NCBI RefSeq assembly: GCF_038433155.1
Contig: NZ_JBCDMW010000030.1
Span: 52,298-116,297, forward strand
From: Luteococcus sp038433155
Lineage (GTDB): Bacteria > Actinomycetota > Actinomycetes > Propionibacteriales > Propionibacteriaceae
Direction of reading: 5' to 3'
DNA length: 64,000 nucleotides
The translations under genes were made by a program, and so were the position numbers. Numbering within the stretch: position 1 is the first letter of the stretch; each line of letters starts with the position of its first letter. The notes below the pieces were generated by a model. That model made no database searches, was not told the DNA's origin, and worked only from the letters and a program-made list of their open reading frames with translations. Shown here one piece after another: positions 1-9,065 of the stretch.

Positions 1-956
1 AGGATCCGGGAGCGCGGGTCGAAGTTGCGGTAGACCCGGTGCCCGAAGCCCTGCAGCTTGATCCCCGACGACTTGTCCTTGACCCGCGCCACATAGTCCT
101 GGGTGCTCATCCCGGATTCGTGGATCTGGCGCAGCATCTGCACCGCCGCCATGTTGGCTCCGCCATGCCGGGGCCCCCACAGCGCCGCCACCCCCGCGGA
201 GCAGGCCGTGTAGAGGTTGGCCTGGGAGCTGGCCACCATCCGCACCGTCGACGTGGAGCAGTTCTGCTCATGGTCGGCGTGCAGCACGAAGAACAGGTTC
301 AGCGCGCGCTGTTCCTCCGGCGTCGGCTCGTAGTTCTTGTAGGGCAGGGAGAACATCATGTGCAGCAGGTTCTCCACGTACTTCAGGTCATGGCGTGGGT
401 AGATCAACGGCTCGCCCTTGTAGGACTTGTAGGAGGCGGCGGCGATGGTGCGCACCTTGCTCATCAGGTGGGCGGCGGCGCGCAGGAAGCTCTCTTCGTC
501 GGTGATCCTGGGCCGGGTGTGGGTGCTCATCGCGTTGATCATCGAGTTCATGATGGCCATCGGGTGGCCGCTCTCCGGGAAGGCGTCGAAGTGCTTGCTC
601 ATGTCCGGGTGCAGCGCCGAGGAGGCGGCCAACAGCTCACTGAAATGGTCCCGCTCGGCCTGGGTGGGCAGCTGCCCGAAGATCACCAGCCAGGCGGTCT
701 CGACGAAGGATGACTTGCCCTCCGCCAGCTGCTCGATCGGCACCCCGCGGTAGCGCAGGATGCCCTTCTCCCCGTCGATGAAGGTGATGGCCGACCGGCA
801 GGATCCGGTGTTGCCGTAGCCGTCGTCCAGGGTGATCAGACCGGTCTCGGCGCGCAGCCGGCTGATGTCCAGGGCCTGCTCCCCCATCGATCCGGTAACG
901 ATCGGCAGGTCATAGGTCTTGCCGTCAATGGTCAGCTGTGCGGTCTGGTTGGTCAT
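1..956 (-). CDS. gltA: Citrate synthase (C-terminus cut by window edge)
   Basis: Condenses acetyl-CoA and oxaloacetate to citrate at the entry of the TCA cycle. The frame reads from ATG at 956 down to the window edge, giving about 318 residues without a stop, so the last quarter is missing. The N-terminus MTNQTAQLTIDGKTYDLP and the block FIDGEKGILRYRGVPIEQL are typical of type I (hexameric-like) citrate synthases. The two catalytic His signatures are visible as LHADHEQNCSTSTVR and GFGHRVYRNFDPR, and the GPRHGGAN block lies between them. The neighbouring EcsC-family gene is divergent, with about 240 bp between the two starts. Confidence 0.96.
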   Translation of the reverse strand, partial: MTNQTAQLTIDGKTYDLPIVTGSMGEQALDISRLRAETGLITLDDGYGNTGSCRSAITFIDGEKGILRYRGVPIEQLAEGKSSFVETAWLVIFGQLPTQAERDHFSELLAASSALHPDMSKHFDAFPESGHPMAIMNSMINAMSTHTRPRITDEESFLRAAAHLMSKVRTIAAASYKSYKGEPLIYPRHDLKYVENLLHMMFSLPYKNYEPTPEEQRALNLFFVLHADHEQNCSTSTVRMVASSQANLYTACSAGVAALWGPRHGGANMAAVQMLRQIHESGMSTQDYVARVKDKSSGIKLQGFGHRVYRNFDPRSRI

Positions 957-1196
957 GCGGGCCTCCGGGTAGACGTGGCTCCATCGTCCGCCTCGACTCA
1001 GGCATGAGACCCGCTGTCCACATGCTGATGCGACGACGGCGGACCACGGCAGTCAGTGGCCCGACGCGGGCCGGACCCCGGGCAGCGACGGTTGCGCCGA
1101 CGGCGAATGGGGGCCGGTTCAGGGGCGCGGTCTCTGGAGGGGATTGAGCGCAGCGACTACCGTGGATACGAGCACCAGACAGCCCCAGGAGGAACC

Positions 1197-1871
1197 ATGG
1201 CCAACGCGCGAGACATCGGCAAGAGCATCCTGGCCCAGGCGCCGAACATTGCGCCCGGGGCCGCCTCCACGGTGCTGCGACGCGCCCTGGACCTGGCCAT
1301 CGACGGCGTGGGGAAGGTCCCCGGCGCCAAGACCACCGCCGCCAATGCGCTGCAGAAGACCGGCTCCGCCGAGCTGGCCATCGACCAGATCGTGAAGCAG
1401 CACGTCGCCATGGCGGGCGCGCAGGGCTTCCTGACCAATCTGGGTGGCCTGGCCACCCTGGCCGTGAGCATCCCGGCCAATGTCTCCGGCGTCGCCATCG
1501 TGCAGTGCCGGATGGTGGCGGCCGTCGCCCATCTGCGCGGCTATGACATCGAGGATCCCCGGGTGCGCTCGGCGATCCTGATGTGCCTGCTGGGTGAGGC
1601 CAATGCCAGGGAGGCGATCGACCGGCGAGAGCTGCCCAGCTCCGCCCTGGCCATTGCCACCGCTCCGGTGCACGACGTCGCGCTGGACAACACCATCAGT
1701 GAGAAGGTGCTGGCCAACCTGATGGGGCAGGTGGGCGGCAAGCGGGTCTCGCTGCTGGCCGGCAAGAAGATTCCGCTGGTGGGTGGGGGCGTCGGCGCCG
1801 CCACCGACGGTTGGGCCACCTGGTCCACCGGGGCCTTCGCCAAGAGTCAGTTCCTCAACCGTCGCCGCTGA
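1197..1871 (+). CDS. EcsC-family protein
   Basis: A 224-residue protein resembling the actinobacterial EcsC family, whose function is poorly known (the name comes from a Bacillus ABC-transporter locus). The central part (about residues 70-115) is hydrophobic, with GFLTNLGGLATLAVSIPANVS, and the C-terminal half contains the family-like block DNTISEKVLANL followed by GKKIPLVGGGVGA. I chose ATG 1197 because AGGAGGAA lies just upstream; the open frame extends further upstream but without a better start. It converges on the alanine racemase gene. The family assignment is by pattern recognition only. Confidence 0.75.
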   Translation: MANARDIGKSILAQAPNIAPGAASTVLRRALDLAIDGVGKVPGAKTTAANALQKTGSAELAIDQIVKQHVAMAGAQGFLTNLGGLATLAVSIPANVSGVAIVQCRMVAAVAHLRGYDIEDPRVRSAILMCLLGEANAREAIDRRELPSSALAIATAPVHDVALDNTISEKVLANLMGQVGGKRVSLLAGKKIPLVGGGVGAATDGWATWSTGAFAKSQFLNRRR

Positions 1872-1918
1872 GCGCCATCACGGTCCCGCGCCCGTCACAG
1901 CCACGCGTGGGCTTGGGT

Positions 1919-1934
1919 CTCGACAGGCTCGGCC
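1919..1934 (+). repeat. Dispersed CTCGACAGGCTCGGCC repeat copy
   Basis: Short repeat CTCGACAGGCTCGGCC in the gap between the converging EcsC and alr genes. Related copies occur at 12865, 30894, 31235 and 41378, and its reverse complement at 30854 and 31079. Similar CTCGACAAGCTC-type repeats are common between genes in actinobacteria. Confidence 0.7.
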
Positions 1935-1967
1935 GTCGTGATTGCGAGGGCCGGGCGTCGTGTCGGG

Positions 1968-3098
1968 TCAGGCCTCGTCGTCCTGGTAGACGCGGGGAAC
2001 CCGGGCCGTGATCAGGCAGGTCACCTCATAGCTGATGGTCTGCATGATGGCCGCCAGGTCATCCGCGGTGATCACCTGGTCACCCTGCCGGCCGAGCAGC
2101 ACCACCTCGTCGCCCACCCCCACCTGCGGATCCTCGGGGCCCAGATCGACCATCGTCTGGTCCATGCAGACCCGGCCGACCACGGGATAGCTCCGCCCCC
2201 CCACCAGCATCCGCCCGGTATTGGTGTTACGCCGGCTCCACCCGTCGGCATAGCCCACGCAGACAGTGGCAATCCAGGTGTCCCGCGGGGCCACCCAGGT
2301 GCGGCCGTAGCCCACTGACTCTCCCGCCGAGATCTGCTTGACGAAGGTCACCCGGCTGACCATGGACATGGCCGGCTCCAGCGCGACGGTGCGGGGAGTG
2401 CTGGCATCCGGGTAGTAGCCATAGGCCATGATCCCGGCCCGCACGGCCGTCGTCCCGGCCAGGTCATGGGCCAGGATCACACCCGACGGGGCGGCATGCA
2501 CCAGGTCGATCGGGCCGCGCTCGGCCTGGATCCGGTCAACCAGCTCCCGGAAGGCGGTCAGCTCCGCGACCGTGTAGGCCGTCTCGTCGGCCATGTCGCT
2601 GACCGGCGGGTGGGTGAAGATGCCCTCCAACTCCAGGTTGGGGCACGCGTCGATCCAGCGCACCAGCGCCTCAGCCTGGCTGGGTTCGGTGCCGATCCGG
2701 CGCATCCCCGTGTCCACCTTGAGATGCACCTTGGCGGTCACGCCCAACCGTTGCGCCGCGCCGCGGGCCTGGTCGATGGTCAGCTCGTCGACGACGGTGA
2801 GCACCAGGTCCGCCTTCAGGGCGGCCTCCAGCTCCCATTCGAAACAGTGGGAGAGCTTCAGGATGGGCAGGGTGATCCCGGCCTCGCGCAGCTCGATCCC
2901 CTCCGGCACCGTGGCGATGGCCAGCCGGTCCGCGCACCCGGTGCGCTCGACCATCCGGGAGACCTCCACCGCCCCGTGACCATAGGCATTACCCTTGACC
3001 GCCAGCATGACCTGCCGCCCGCCGACCCGTTCCCGCACGGCGAGCAGGTTGCGGCGAATGGCCGCCAGATCGACGCAGGCATGAGTGGCATAGAACAC
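1968..3098 (-). CDS. alr: Alanine racemase
   Basis: PLP enzyme interconverting L- and D-alanine, supplying D-Ala for peptidoglycan. With the GTG start at 3098 it has 376 residues, the normal family length. The PLP lysine is K35 in MLAVKGNAYGHG and the second catalytic residue is a Tyr near 283 in VCVGYADGWSR; the VGRVCMDQTMVDLG block is also present. The open frame extends 65 codons further upstream but that part is unlike the family and would run into the divergent regulator, so I placed the start at the GTG before FYATHACVDL. The ribosome binding site there is weak, so the exact start is uncertain. Confidence 0.95.
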   Translation of the reverse strand: MFYATHACVDLAAIRRNLLAVRERVGGRQVMLAVKGNAYGHGAVEVSRMVERTGCADRLAIATVPEGIELREAGITLPILKLSHCFEWELEAALKADLVLTVVDELTIDQARGAAQRLGVTAKVHLKVDTGMRRIGTEPSQAEALVRWIDACPNLELEGIFTHPPVSDMADETAYTVAELTAFRELVDRIQAERGPIDLVHAAPSGVILAHDLAGTTAVRAGIMAYGYYPDASTPRTVALEPAMSMVSRVTFVKQISAGESVGYGRTWVAPRDTWIATVCVGYADGWSRRNTNTGRMLVGGRSYPVVGRVCMDQTMVDLGPEDPQVGVGDEVVLLGRQGDQVITADDLAAIMQTISYEVTCLITARVPRVYQDDEA

Positions 3099-3270
3099 TG
3101 CGACATCATCCCACCGCCCCCCAAACGTCGCCTGAGCGTCCACCCCCACAAACTCTGGTGAAATTTCCCGCGCCCACTGAGGCGCAATCAACCCTTGAAG
3201 TAAGTCCTCCGCCCCGCCGCGAGCCCACCCTGTTGAATTGCCCGGCGCGAAAGGTGGAATAATCGCCCGG

Positions 3271-3933
3271 GTGAAGAGATCCCCATTGCGCATCGCCCTG
3301 GTGAACGACTACGAGATCGTGCTCGCCGGCATCCGGGAGATGCTTGCGCCCTACGCCGAGCAGGTGGACGTGGTGGAGATGGACGCGAATGCGGACGTGA
3401 TCACACCCGTCGACATCGCGCTCTACGACACCTATGGCCAGAGCAGCCGTGCGTTGCAGTCCATGCAAAAGCCGCTGAACGAGCGCAAGGTGGACAAGGT
3501 GGTGCTGTTCACCTGGAATCACACCCAGGCCCTGGTCGACGCCGCCGAGGAGGCCGGCGTCGACGGGCTGCTCTCCAAGACCCTGCCGGCCGAGGAGCTG
3601 GTCAGCGCCCTGCAGCGCATTGCGGACGGAGAGCGGCTGATCACCCCGTCAGTCCGGATCACAACGAATACCACCCGACGCGGCAGCTCGAAGACGGACT
3701 GGCCGGGGCGGGAGCTGGGGTTGACCATGCGCGAGTCCGAGATGATCACCATGATCACCCAGGGGATGAGCAATGCCGAGATTGCCGAGCACACCTACCT
3801 CAGCCCCAACTCCGTCAAGTCCTACATCCGCTCGGCCTACCGCAAGATCGGTGTGAAGCGACGCTCCCAGGCCGTCGCCTGGGGAATCGAGCATGGCATG
3901 CTGCCGGACCGCTCCCGCTCGATCATCGTCTGA
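3271..3933 (+). CDS. LuxR-family response regulator
   Basis: A 220-residue regulator with an N-terminal receiver-like domain and a C-terminal LuxR HTH. The receiver has ND in place of the usual acidic pair (IALVNDYEIV), a likely phospho-acceptor D53 in DIALYDTYG, and the conserved Lys in LLSKTLPAEEL. The HTH is LTMRESEMITMITQGMSNAE followed by IAEHTYLSPNSVKSYIRSAY. GTG 3271 was chosen because AAAGGTGG precedes it and the receiver begins directly after. No histidine kinase is adjacent, so it is an orphan; it diverges from alr with a 172-bp shared upstream region. Confidence 0.88.
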   Translation: MKRSPLRIALVNDYEIVLAGIREMLAPYAEQVDVVEMDANADVITPVDIALYDTYGQSSRALQSMQKPLNERKVDKVVLFTWNHTQALVDAAEEAGVDGLLSKTLPAEELVSALQRIADGERLITPSVRITTNTTRRGSSKTDWPGRELGLTMRESEMITMITQGMSNAEIAEHTYLSPNSVKSYIRSAYRKIGVKRRSQAVAWGIEHGMLPDRSRSIIV

Positions 3934-4049
3934 TTTTCCCCGGAGCACCGTCGTCCCCGGCTCGGGGCGACGGACGACCACCCGCGTGGCACCCCGCCGG
4001 ATTTATCACGGAGTGCGCCGGGTAGAGTCACCCGCACAGGAGGTGGCAC

Positions 4050-5519
4050 ATGGCAGTGCGTCGGGTAGTGGTGGTCGGGGCCGGGTTGACCGGTCTGGTG
4101 GCCGCCCGAGAGCTCGCCAAGGACAACCGCTTCGAGGTGATCTGCCTCGAAGCCTCCGAGCGCGTCGGTGGCCAGATCAACACCCGCCCGATCGACGGTG
4201 CGCAGGTGGACGTCGGCGCCGAGGCCGCCCACCTGGGGGCACCGCAGGTGGCGGCGCTGGTCCGCGAGCTCGGGCTGGACGGCAGCGTGGTGGCCGCCGC
4301 GCCCGGGGGTTCCGTGATGGCCACTCGAAAGGGGTTGCGGCCGCTGCCGGCCGGCGTGGGACCCACCGGCCCCACCAGGATCCTGCCCGTGCTGAAGTCG
4401 GGCATCCTCACCCCGCTGGGGATCCTGCGAGCCGGGCTGGAGCCGGTGATGGCCCGCCGCACATTCCCCGAGGACATCGCCGTCGGCGCCTTCACCGAGC
4501 GTCGTTTCGGCACGGAGGTCACCGACACCTTCGTCGACCCGCTGCTGGGCAACCTGCACGGCGGCGACGTGCATCAGCTCTCCCTGCAGGCCACCGCGCC
4601 GCAGCTGGCCCCCGATGCCGCCAATGGGGTCTCCCTGTTGCTGAAGAACCTGAAGCTCCCGGCCCCCATCGCCCGGGTGGCGGGGCGGGTGCTGCCCTCC
4701 CTGGCCCCGCAGGCGGCGCCGCCGGCCTCCGGCAGGCCGACCCAAGGCGGCTCTCCGTTGCCGATGTTCGCCACCTGGCCCAATGGCCTGCAGGCCCTGA
4801 CCACGGCCCTGGCCGAGCAGAGCGCGGCCAGCCTGCGCACGAGCTGTCCCGTCACCGCCCTGGAGCGCCGCGACGACCGGTGGGATGTGGTGCTGGAATC
4901 CGGGGAGCGGATCGCGGCCGACGAGGTGCTGCTGACCACCCCCGGCCGGGTCTCCGCGAAGCTGCTGCGCCCCCACTGCCCCGAGGCCGCCGCGCTCTAC
5001 GACGCAGTGCCCACCGCCTCGGTGGCCACCGTGGTGCTGGCCTACCCGCCCGAGGCCGCCGCCCGGAACCGGATCCTGCGGGACCACAACGGCATCCTGC
5101 TGCCCAGCAAGCGTGTGCGGACCTTCAAGGCCGCCACCAACCTCAGCCGCAAGTGGCCCCGGCTGGGCGCGACCCACCACCTGGTGCGGGCTTCCGTCGG
5201 CCGGATCACCACCACCATGGCCGACGACCTGACCGACGAGCAACTGACCACCCGGGTGACCGACGAGCTGGCCGAGCTGACCGGGCTGGATGCCCGGCCG
5301 GTGCTGCAGCAGGTGCACCGCTGGCCGGCCTCCATGCCTCAGCTGCAACCCGGCCACAAGCAGCGGGTGGCCACCGCCCGCGAGGCCCTGTCCGGCGTCG
5401 GAGGGCTGCACATCGCGGGCTGCGCCGTCGACGGCCTGGGGATTGGCTCCACCGTGAAATCGGGACAGCAGGCGGCCCAGCAGATCATCAACACCCCGGC
5501 CGACAAGGAAGAACAGTGA
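4050..5519 (+). CDS. hemY: Coproporphyrinogen III / protoporphyrinogen oxidase
   Basis: FAD-dependent oxidase of heme synthesis. In Gram-positive bacteria this family converts coproporphyrinogen III to coproporphyrin III. The FAD-binding dinucleotide motif is VVVVGAGLTGLVAARELA at the N-terminus, followed by EASERVGGQINT; the C-terminal flavin block is GLHIAGCAVDGLGIG. Length 489 residues is normal, and AGGAGGTG stands just before ATG 4050. Its stop overlaps the GTG of the next gene, a radical SAM protein, so the two are probably translated together and may both serve tetrapyrrole chemistry. Confidence 0.93.
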   Translation: MAVRRVVVVGAGLTGLVAARELAKDNRFEVICLEASERVGGQINTRPIDGAQVDVGAEAAHLGAPQVAALVRELGLDGSVVAAAPGGSVMATRKGLRPLPAGVGPTGPTRILPVLKSGILTPLGILRAGLEPVMARRTFPEDIAVGAFTERRFGTEVTDTFVDPLLGNLHGGDVHQLSLQATAPQLAPDAANGVSLLLKNLKLPAPIARVAGRVLPSLAPQAAPPASGRPTQGGSPLPMFATWPNGLQALTTALAEQSAASLRTSCPVTALERRDDRWDVVLESGERIAADEVLLTTPGRVSAKLLRPHCPEAAALYDAVPTASVATVVLAYPPEAAARNRILRDHNGILLPSKRVRTFKAATNLSRKWPRLGATHHLVRASVGRITTTMADDLTDEQLTTRVTDELAELTGLDARPVLQQVHRWPASMPQLQPGHKQRVATAREALSGVGGLHIAGCAVDGLGIGSTVKSGQQAAQQIINTPADKEEQ

Positions 5520-6799
5520 GCGCCACCACCGCGGACGAAGTCACCCAGGACCCGCACGGGCATGACCCGCAGAGCCATGACGCCGGCGGCGGTGAGCCGA
5601 GGCACCCGCACCATGCACCCGTCGTGCGGACCATCAAGCATGACCTGAACACCAAGCCCTTCATCGTCATCTGGGAGACCACGCGGGCCTGCCAGCTGGT
5701 GTGCAAGCACTGCCGGGCCGACGCGCAGCACCGGGCCCACCCGGACCAGTTGACCACCGAGCAGGGCAAGGCGCTGCTGGATGACCTGGCCGCCTACGAG
5801 GCGCCGCGTCCGCTGGTGGTCTTCACCGGCGGCGACGCCTTCGAGCGCGCCGACCTGGCCGAGCTGTGCCGCTACGGCACCCAGAAGGGGCTGAGCATCT
5901 CGCTGTCCCCGTCGATCACCCCGCTGGTGACCCCGGAGCGGCTGCACGAGATGCGCGAGGCCGGCGGGAAGGCGATCAGCCTCAGCCTGGACGGTGCGCG
6001 CGCCGAGACCCACGACGCCTTCCGCGGCTTCCCCGGCACCTTCGACGCATCGATCGAGGCGTCGAAGTGGATGCGTGAGGAGGGATTCCGGCTGCAGGTG
6101 AACTCGGTCTTCACCAAGGGCAACATCCACGAGGCCCCCGAGCTGCTGAAAACCGTGCTGGGGATGGGCGCCTTCATGTGGTACACGTTCATGCTGGTGC
6201 CCACCGGGCGCGGCGCTGACCTGCAGGCCCTCAGCCCGGAGGAGCGCGAGGACGTGCTGAACTGGCTGCACGACATCAGCGACCGGATTGCGATCAAGAC
6301 CACCGAGGCGCCGCAGTACCGCCGGATCGCCCTCCAACGGGAGCAGGCGCGCAATGGCACCCCGATCCCGGACCAGGTGGCGCACCGCGGTGAGCTGTAC
6401 GATTACCTGACCGCCGAGACCACCCGGCTGCTGGGCGAACACCCCGACAAGCCGCGCCGTCCCCGGGCGCCGATGGCCGTCAATTCCGGGTCCGGCTTTG
6501 CCTTCGTCGACCACCTGGGAGATGTCTACCCCAACGGCTTCCTGCCCGAACACTGCGGCAATGTGAAGCAGACCCCCTTCCACGAGATCTACGCCAACTC
6601 CCCGGTCTTCCAGGCGCTGCGCAAACCGCACGAGTTCAAGGGCAAGTGCGGGGTGTGCGAGTTCAACCGGATGTGCGGCGGTTCCCGCTCGACGGCCTAT
6701 GCCATGACCGGGGACTACCTGGCCAGCGACCCCACCTGCATGTGGGTGCCACAGGCCTGGGCGGAGCAGCAGGAGAACGTCGTCCGCCGGATCGGCTGA
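5516..6799 (+). CDS. Radical SAM/SPASM protein (heme-associated type)
   Basis: A 427-residue radical SAM enzyme resembling the TIGR04053 family, a relative of heme-modifying AhbD/NirJ proteins. The SAM cluster motif is C59-x3-C63-x2-C66 (CQLVCKHC), the glycine-rich SAM-binding block is VFTGGDAF, and a C-terminal SPASM-like region holds CGNVKQT and CGVCEFNRMCGGSR. The first 35 residues are His-rich (HGHDPQSH, RHPHHAP), which could bind metal; this is unusual. The GTG start overlaps the hemY stop (GTGA). The substrate is unknown; pairing with hemY suggests a porphyrin or heme step, but this is inference from context. Confidence 0.85.
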   Translation: MSATTADEVTQDPHGHDPQSHDAGGGEPRHPHHAPVVRTIKHDLNTKPFIVIWETTRACQLVCKHCRADAQHRAHPDQLTTEQGKALLDDLAAYEAPRPLVVFTGGDAFERADLAELCRYGTQKGLSISLSPSITPLVTPERLHEMREAGGKAISLSLDGARAETHDAFRGFPGTFDASIEASKWMREEGFRLQVNSVFTKGNIHEAPELLKTVLGMGAFMWYTFMLVPTGRGADLQALSPEEREDVLNWLHDISDRIAIKTTEAPQYRRIALQREQARNGTPIPDQVAHRGELYDYLTAETTRLLGEHPDKPRRPRAPMAVNSGSGFAFVDHLGDVYPNGFLPEHCGNVKQTPFHEIYANSPVFQALRKPHEFKGKCGVCEFNRMCGGSRSTAYAMTGDYLASDPTCMWVPQAWAEQQENVVRRIG

Positions 6800-6873
6800 G
6801 GGGCGAACCGGCCCACCCGGAGATGGAGCGGGGACCCATTGTCCGGGCGCCGATTCGCTTCTAGGCTCCCGTC

Positions 6874-7473
6874 ATGCAGACGATCATCTTCGATCTGGGC
6901 GGCGTGCTGGTGACGGAGACGACGCAGATCCGCGACGCGGCGAAGCGGCTCGGGGTGGCACCGCACCAGATTTCGGGGCCCTACTGGGCCTGCCGGGATC
7001 AGTGGGACATCGGGTGCAGCAACCTGGACTACTGGGGGCCGGTGGCCGCCGGGGCCGGCCTGGAGATCGACGAGCCGGTGGCCGAGGACCTGGCCCGGCA
7101 CGATTCCCACCTCTGGACCACCATCCGGCCCGCCGCCCGCCAACTCCTGGCGGAGCTGGCCGAGCGAGATCAACCGGTCTGGTTGCTGTCCAATGCCGCC
7201 GCCATCTTCGAGCGGGCCGTCGACGATTCCGACTGGGGGCAGTTCCTGGACGGACGCTTCATCTCCGGCGCGCTGCGGCTGATGAAGCCGGACCCGGCGA
7301 TCTTCCAGCACGTGGAGCAGGCGCTGCAAACTCCCGTCGCGGAGCTCTTCTTCATCGACGACCGGCCGGAGAACATCGCCGTCGCCGCGGACCGGGGCTG
7401 GCAGACGCACCTGTGGGTCTCCGACGAGGACACCCGGGAGTGGTTGGTGGGGATCGGCGCACTGGCGGGGTGA
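6874..7473 (+). CDS. HAD-superfamily hydrolase
   Basis: A 199-residue haloacid-dehalogenase-like hydrolase, probably a small-molecule phosphatase of subfamily IA. Motif I is IIFDLGGVLV, which lacks the DxD pattern of classical HAD phosphatases (second Asp replaced by Gly), as in epoxide-hydrolase-N-terminal-like members. Motif II is WLLSNAA, motif III the Lys of MKPDPAIF, and motif IV is FFIDDRPENIAVA. It lies 74 bp after the radical SAM gene and ends at a strong hairpin. The substrate cannot be told from sequence. Confidence 0.88.
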   Translation: MQTIIFDLGGVLVTETTQIRDAAKRLGVAPHQISGPYWACRDQWDIGCSNLDYWGPVAAGAGLEIDEPVAEDLARHDSHLWTTIRPAARQLLAELAERDQPVWLLSNAAAIFERAVDDSDWGQFLDGRFISGALRLMKPDPAIFQHVEQALQTPVAELFFIDDRPENIAVAADRGWQTHLWVSDEDTREWLVGIGALAG

Positions 7474-7481
7474 CCGGAAAC

Positions 7482-7524
7482 AGCACCCGGCCCGGGAACC
7501 ACGCGGGGTCCCGGGCCGGGTGCT
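7482..7524. terminator. Bidirectional terminator hairpin
   Basis: Perfect 16-bp inverted repeat (AGCACCCGGCCCGGGA with its complement) around an 11-nt loop, between the converging HAD and TusA genes. It has no clear T-run but its position suits both strands. Confidence 0.8.
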
Positions 7525-7542
7525 ACAGGTGCGGCTTCGGTC

Positions 7543-7773
7543 TCAGTGGGCCTTCTGCACCGTGATGGTCCAGCCGAAGTCTGGGGCCTTCTTGAACTCG
7601 GTGACGGGGTAGCCGGACTCCGCGGCCCATTCCGGGATGGACTCGGTGGCCTGGGTGCAGTCGAAGTTGATCACCAGCTCGTCGCCGACGGGCAGCGTGC
7701 TGATGGCCTGCTTGGCCTCGATCAGCGGGAAGGGGCAGACCTCACCGGCGGTTTCCAGAACGTGCTTTGCCAT
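7543..7773 (-). CDS. TusA-family sulfur carrier (YeeD type)
   Basis: A 76-residue sulfurtransferase of the TusA/SirA/YeeD family. Such proteins accept a persulfide on a single cysteine; here C13 in the diagnostic CPFPLIEAK (CPxP) motif. It lies 34 bp downstream of a YeeE/TsuA-type transporter on the same strand, the same pairing as yeeE-yeeD elsewhere, where YeeD helps thiosulfate uptake. GAGAAATGAC precedes the ATG. Role in receiving imported sulfur is inferred from this context. Confidence 0.93.
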   Translation of the reverse strand: MAKHVLETAGEVCPFPLIEAKQAISTLPVGDELVINFDCTQATESIPEWAAESGYPVTEFKKAPDFGWTITVQKAH

Positions 7774-7807
7774 GTCATTTCTCCTTGTCAGTGGGAGGTT
7801 ATGGGGA

Positions 7808-8863
7808 TCAAGCGGGGATGGCGACGGGGGCGGTCCGGGTGGCCGGCTTCTTGCGGGTCACCGGCAGGAAGATCCGGGCACCGATGCCGACGCCCAGCAG
7901 GGTGAACAAAAAGGCGAGCCAGCCCTGGACCGTGAACTGCGAGCTCTCCACCATCGAGTTGCCGATGGTGCAGCCGCCGGCCCAGGCCGCGCCGACGCCC
8001 ATTCCCAGGCCGCCGCCCACCGAACGCAGCACGGTGGTGGCGTCGGGCACCCGCACCTTGAACTCGCCGGAGGCCTTGGCGGCAATGAAGGAACCCACCA
8101 GGATGCCCAGCACCAGCAGCACGCCCCAGTCGATCCGCTGGCCATTGCCGGTGACCAGGAAGGAGGTCAGGTTGGCCGACGGGGTGGTGATGCCCAGGCC
8201 GGACTTGCGCCCGGCGGCAAAGCTCAGCGGGTAGGCGGCAATGGCGATCAGACCGATGATGGCGCCGGTGACGAACGGGTGCCAGCGCTTCTCGAAGAGC
8301 ACGTGGGACAGACCGGTGCGCTCGGCGGGCAGGGCGGCCATCGGCTTGCTGCGGGACAGGTCCCGCCAGGCCAGGTAGCCGACGCCGATCACCAGCAGTG
8401 CCACCAGCACCCAGCTGGAGATTCCCAGGGCGCCGTGGATGGTGGTGACCGGGACGGTGACGCCGCGGACGGCGTCGTTCACGGGCTTGAGGGCGCCGTA
8501 CTTCATCATCGCGGCGGCGACGGCGTAGCCGACCAGCGCAATCCAGGAGCCGACCAGGCCCTCACCGGCGCGGTACCAGGTGCCGGTGGCGCAGCCGCCG
8601 GCCGCGACGATCGAGACCCCGAAGATCAGCGAGCCAACGATCACCGCCAGCCACGGCAGGTTCTGGAAGGACAAGGTGATCACGCCGGCGCTCTGCAGCG
8701 CGGCGACGCCCACCGCCTGCACGGCGATGGTGATCAGGAAGGCGGTGAGCCAGCGGGTCTTGTGGGCAATCCAGACGTCACGGAAGGCTCCGGTGACGCA
8801 GAAACGCCCGCGTTGCAACACGAATCCGAACAGGATGCCCAGCAAGAGGCCGGTGATGATCAT
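7808..8863 (-). CDS. tsuA: YeeE/YedE-family thiosulfate transporter (TsuA)
   Basis: A 351-residue integral membrane protein of the YeeE/YedE (sulf_transp) family, whose characterised member TsuA imports thiosulfate. Conserved Cys motifs are visible: GRFCVTGAFRD near the N-terminus, GGCATGTWYRAGEG in the middle and GGCTIGNSMV near the C-terminus; these fit the thiosulfate relay cysteines of the family. Around nine hydrophobic segments can be seen. It forms an operon with the TusA-like gene and is preceded by a ~200-bp leader containing hairpins and a Cys-rich mini-ORF, suggesting cysteine- or sulfur-dependent control. Confidence 0.92.
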   Translation of the reverse strand: MIITGLLLGILFGFVLQRGRFCVTGAFRDVWIAHKTRWLTAFLITIAVQAVGVAALQSAGVITLSFQNLPWLAVIVGSLIFGVSIVAAGGCATGTWYRAGEGLVGSWIALVGYAVAAAMMKYGALKPVNDAVRGVTVPVTTIHGALGISSWVLVALLVIGVGYLAWRDLSRSKPMAALPAERTGLSHVLFEKRWHPFVTGAIIGLIAIAAYPLSFAAGRKSGLGITTPSANLTSFLVTGNGQRIDWGVLLVLGILVGSFIAAKASGEFKVRVPDATTVLRSVGGGLGMGVGAAWAGGCTIGNSMVESSQFTVQGWLAFLFTLLGVGIGARIFLPVTRKKPATRTAPVAIPA

Positions 8864-8898
8864 GATTGTTCCTTTGGAGAGGGGAATTGCGGGTGCGG

Positions 8899-8929
8899 CC
8901 AGAGACCCCGGGGAGTGAGCGGGGTCTGG
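8899..8929 (-). promoter_or_regulatory. Hairpin in the tsuA leader
   Basis: Inverted repeat CCAGA(GA)CCCC...GGGGTCTGG ends about 35 bp before the tsuA start. A second small hairpin around GTCT/AGAC lies near 9014-9032, between this and the leader ORF. Such hairpins between leader peptide and gene could work as attenuator or block ribosome access; this is inference. Confidence 0.5.
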
Positions 8930-9065
8930 CGGTGAAGCGAAATGCCCGCCGGAGGTGGGCAGGGCGGTGCCCGGTCAGGGCAGGGCGCAGAGGTGCCGTC
9001 AGGGGAGGCGCAACCGGGTCTGGAGACCGGTCAACGGGCCCGACGGCGGACGGCCGGAAACGGGG

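Noticed and set aside
3837..5411. Long minus-strand open frame opposite hemY
   Set aside because: Composition is Gly/Gln/His-rich shadow sequence; hemY carries the FAD motifs on the plus strand.
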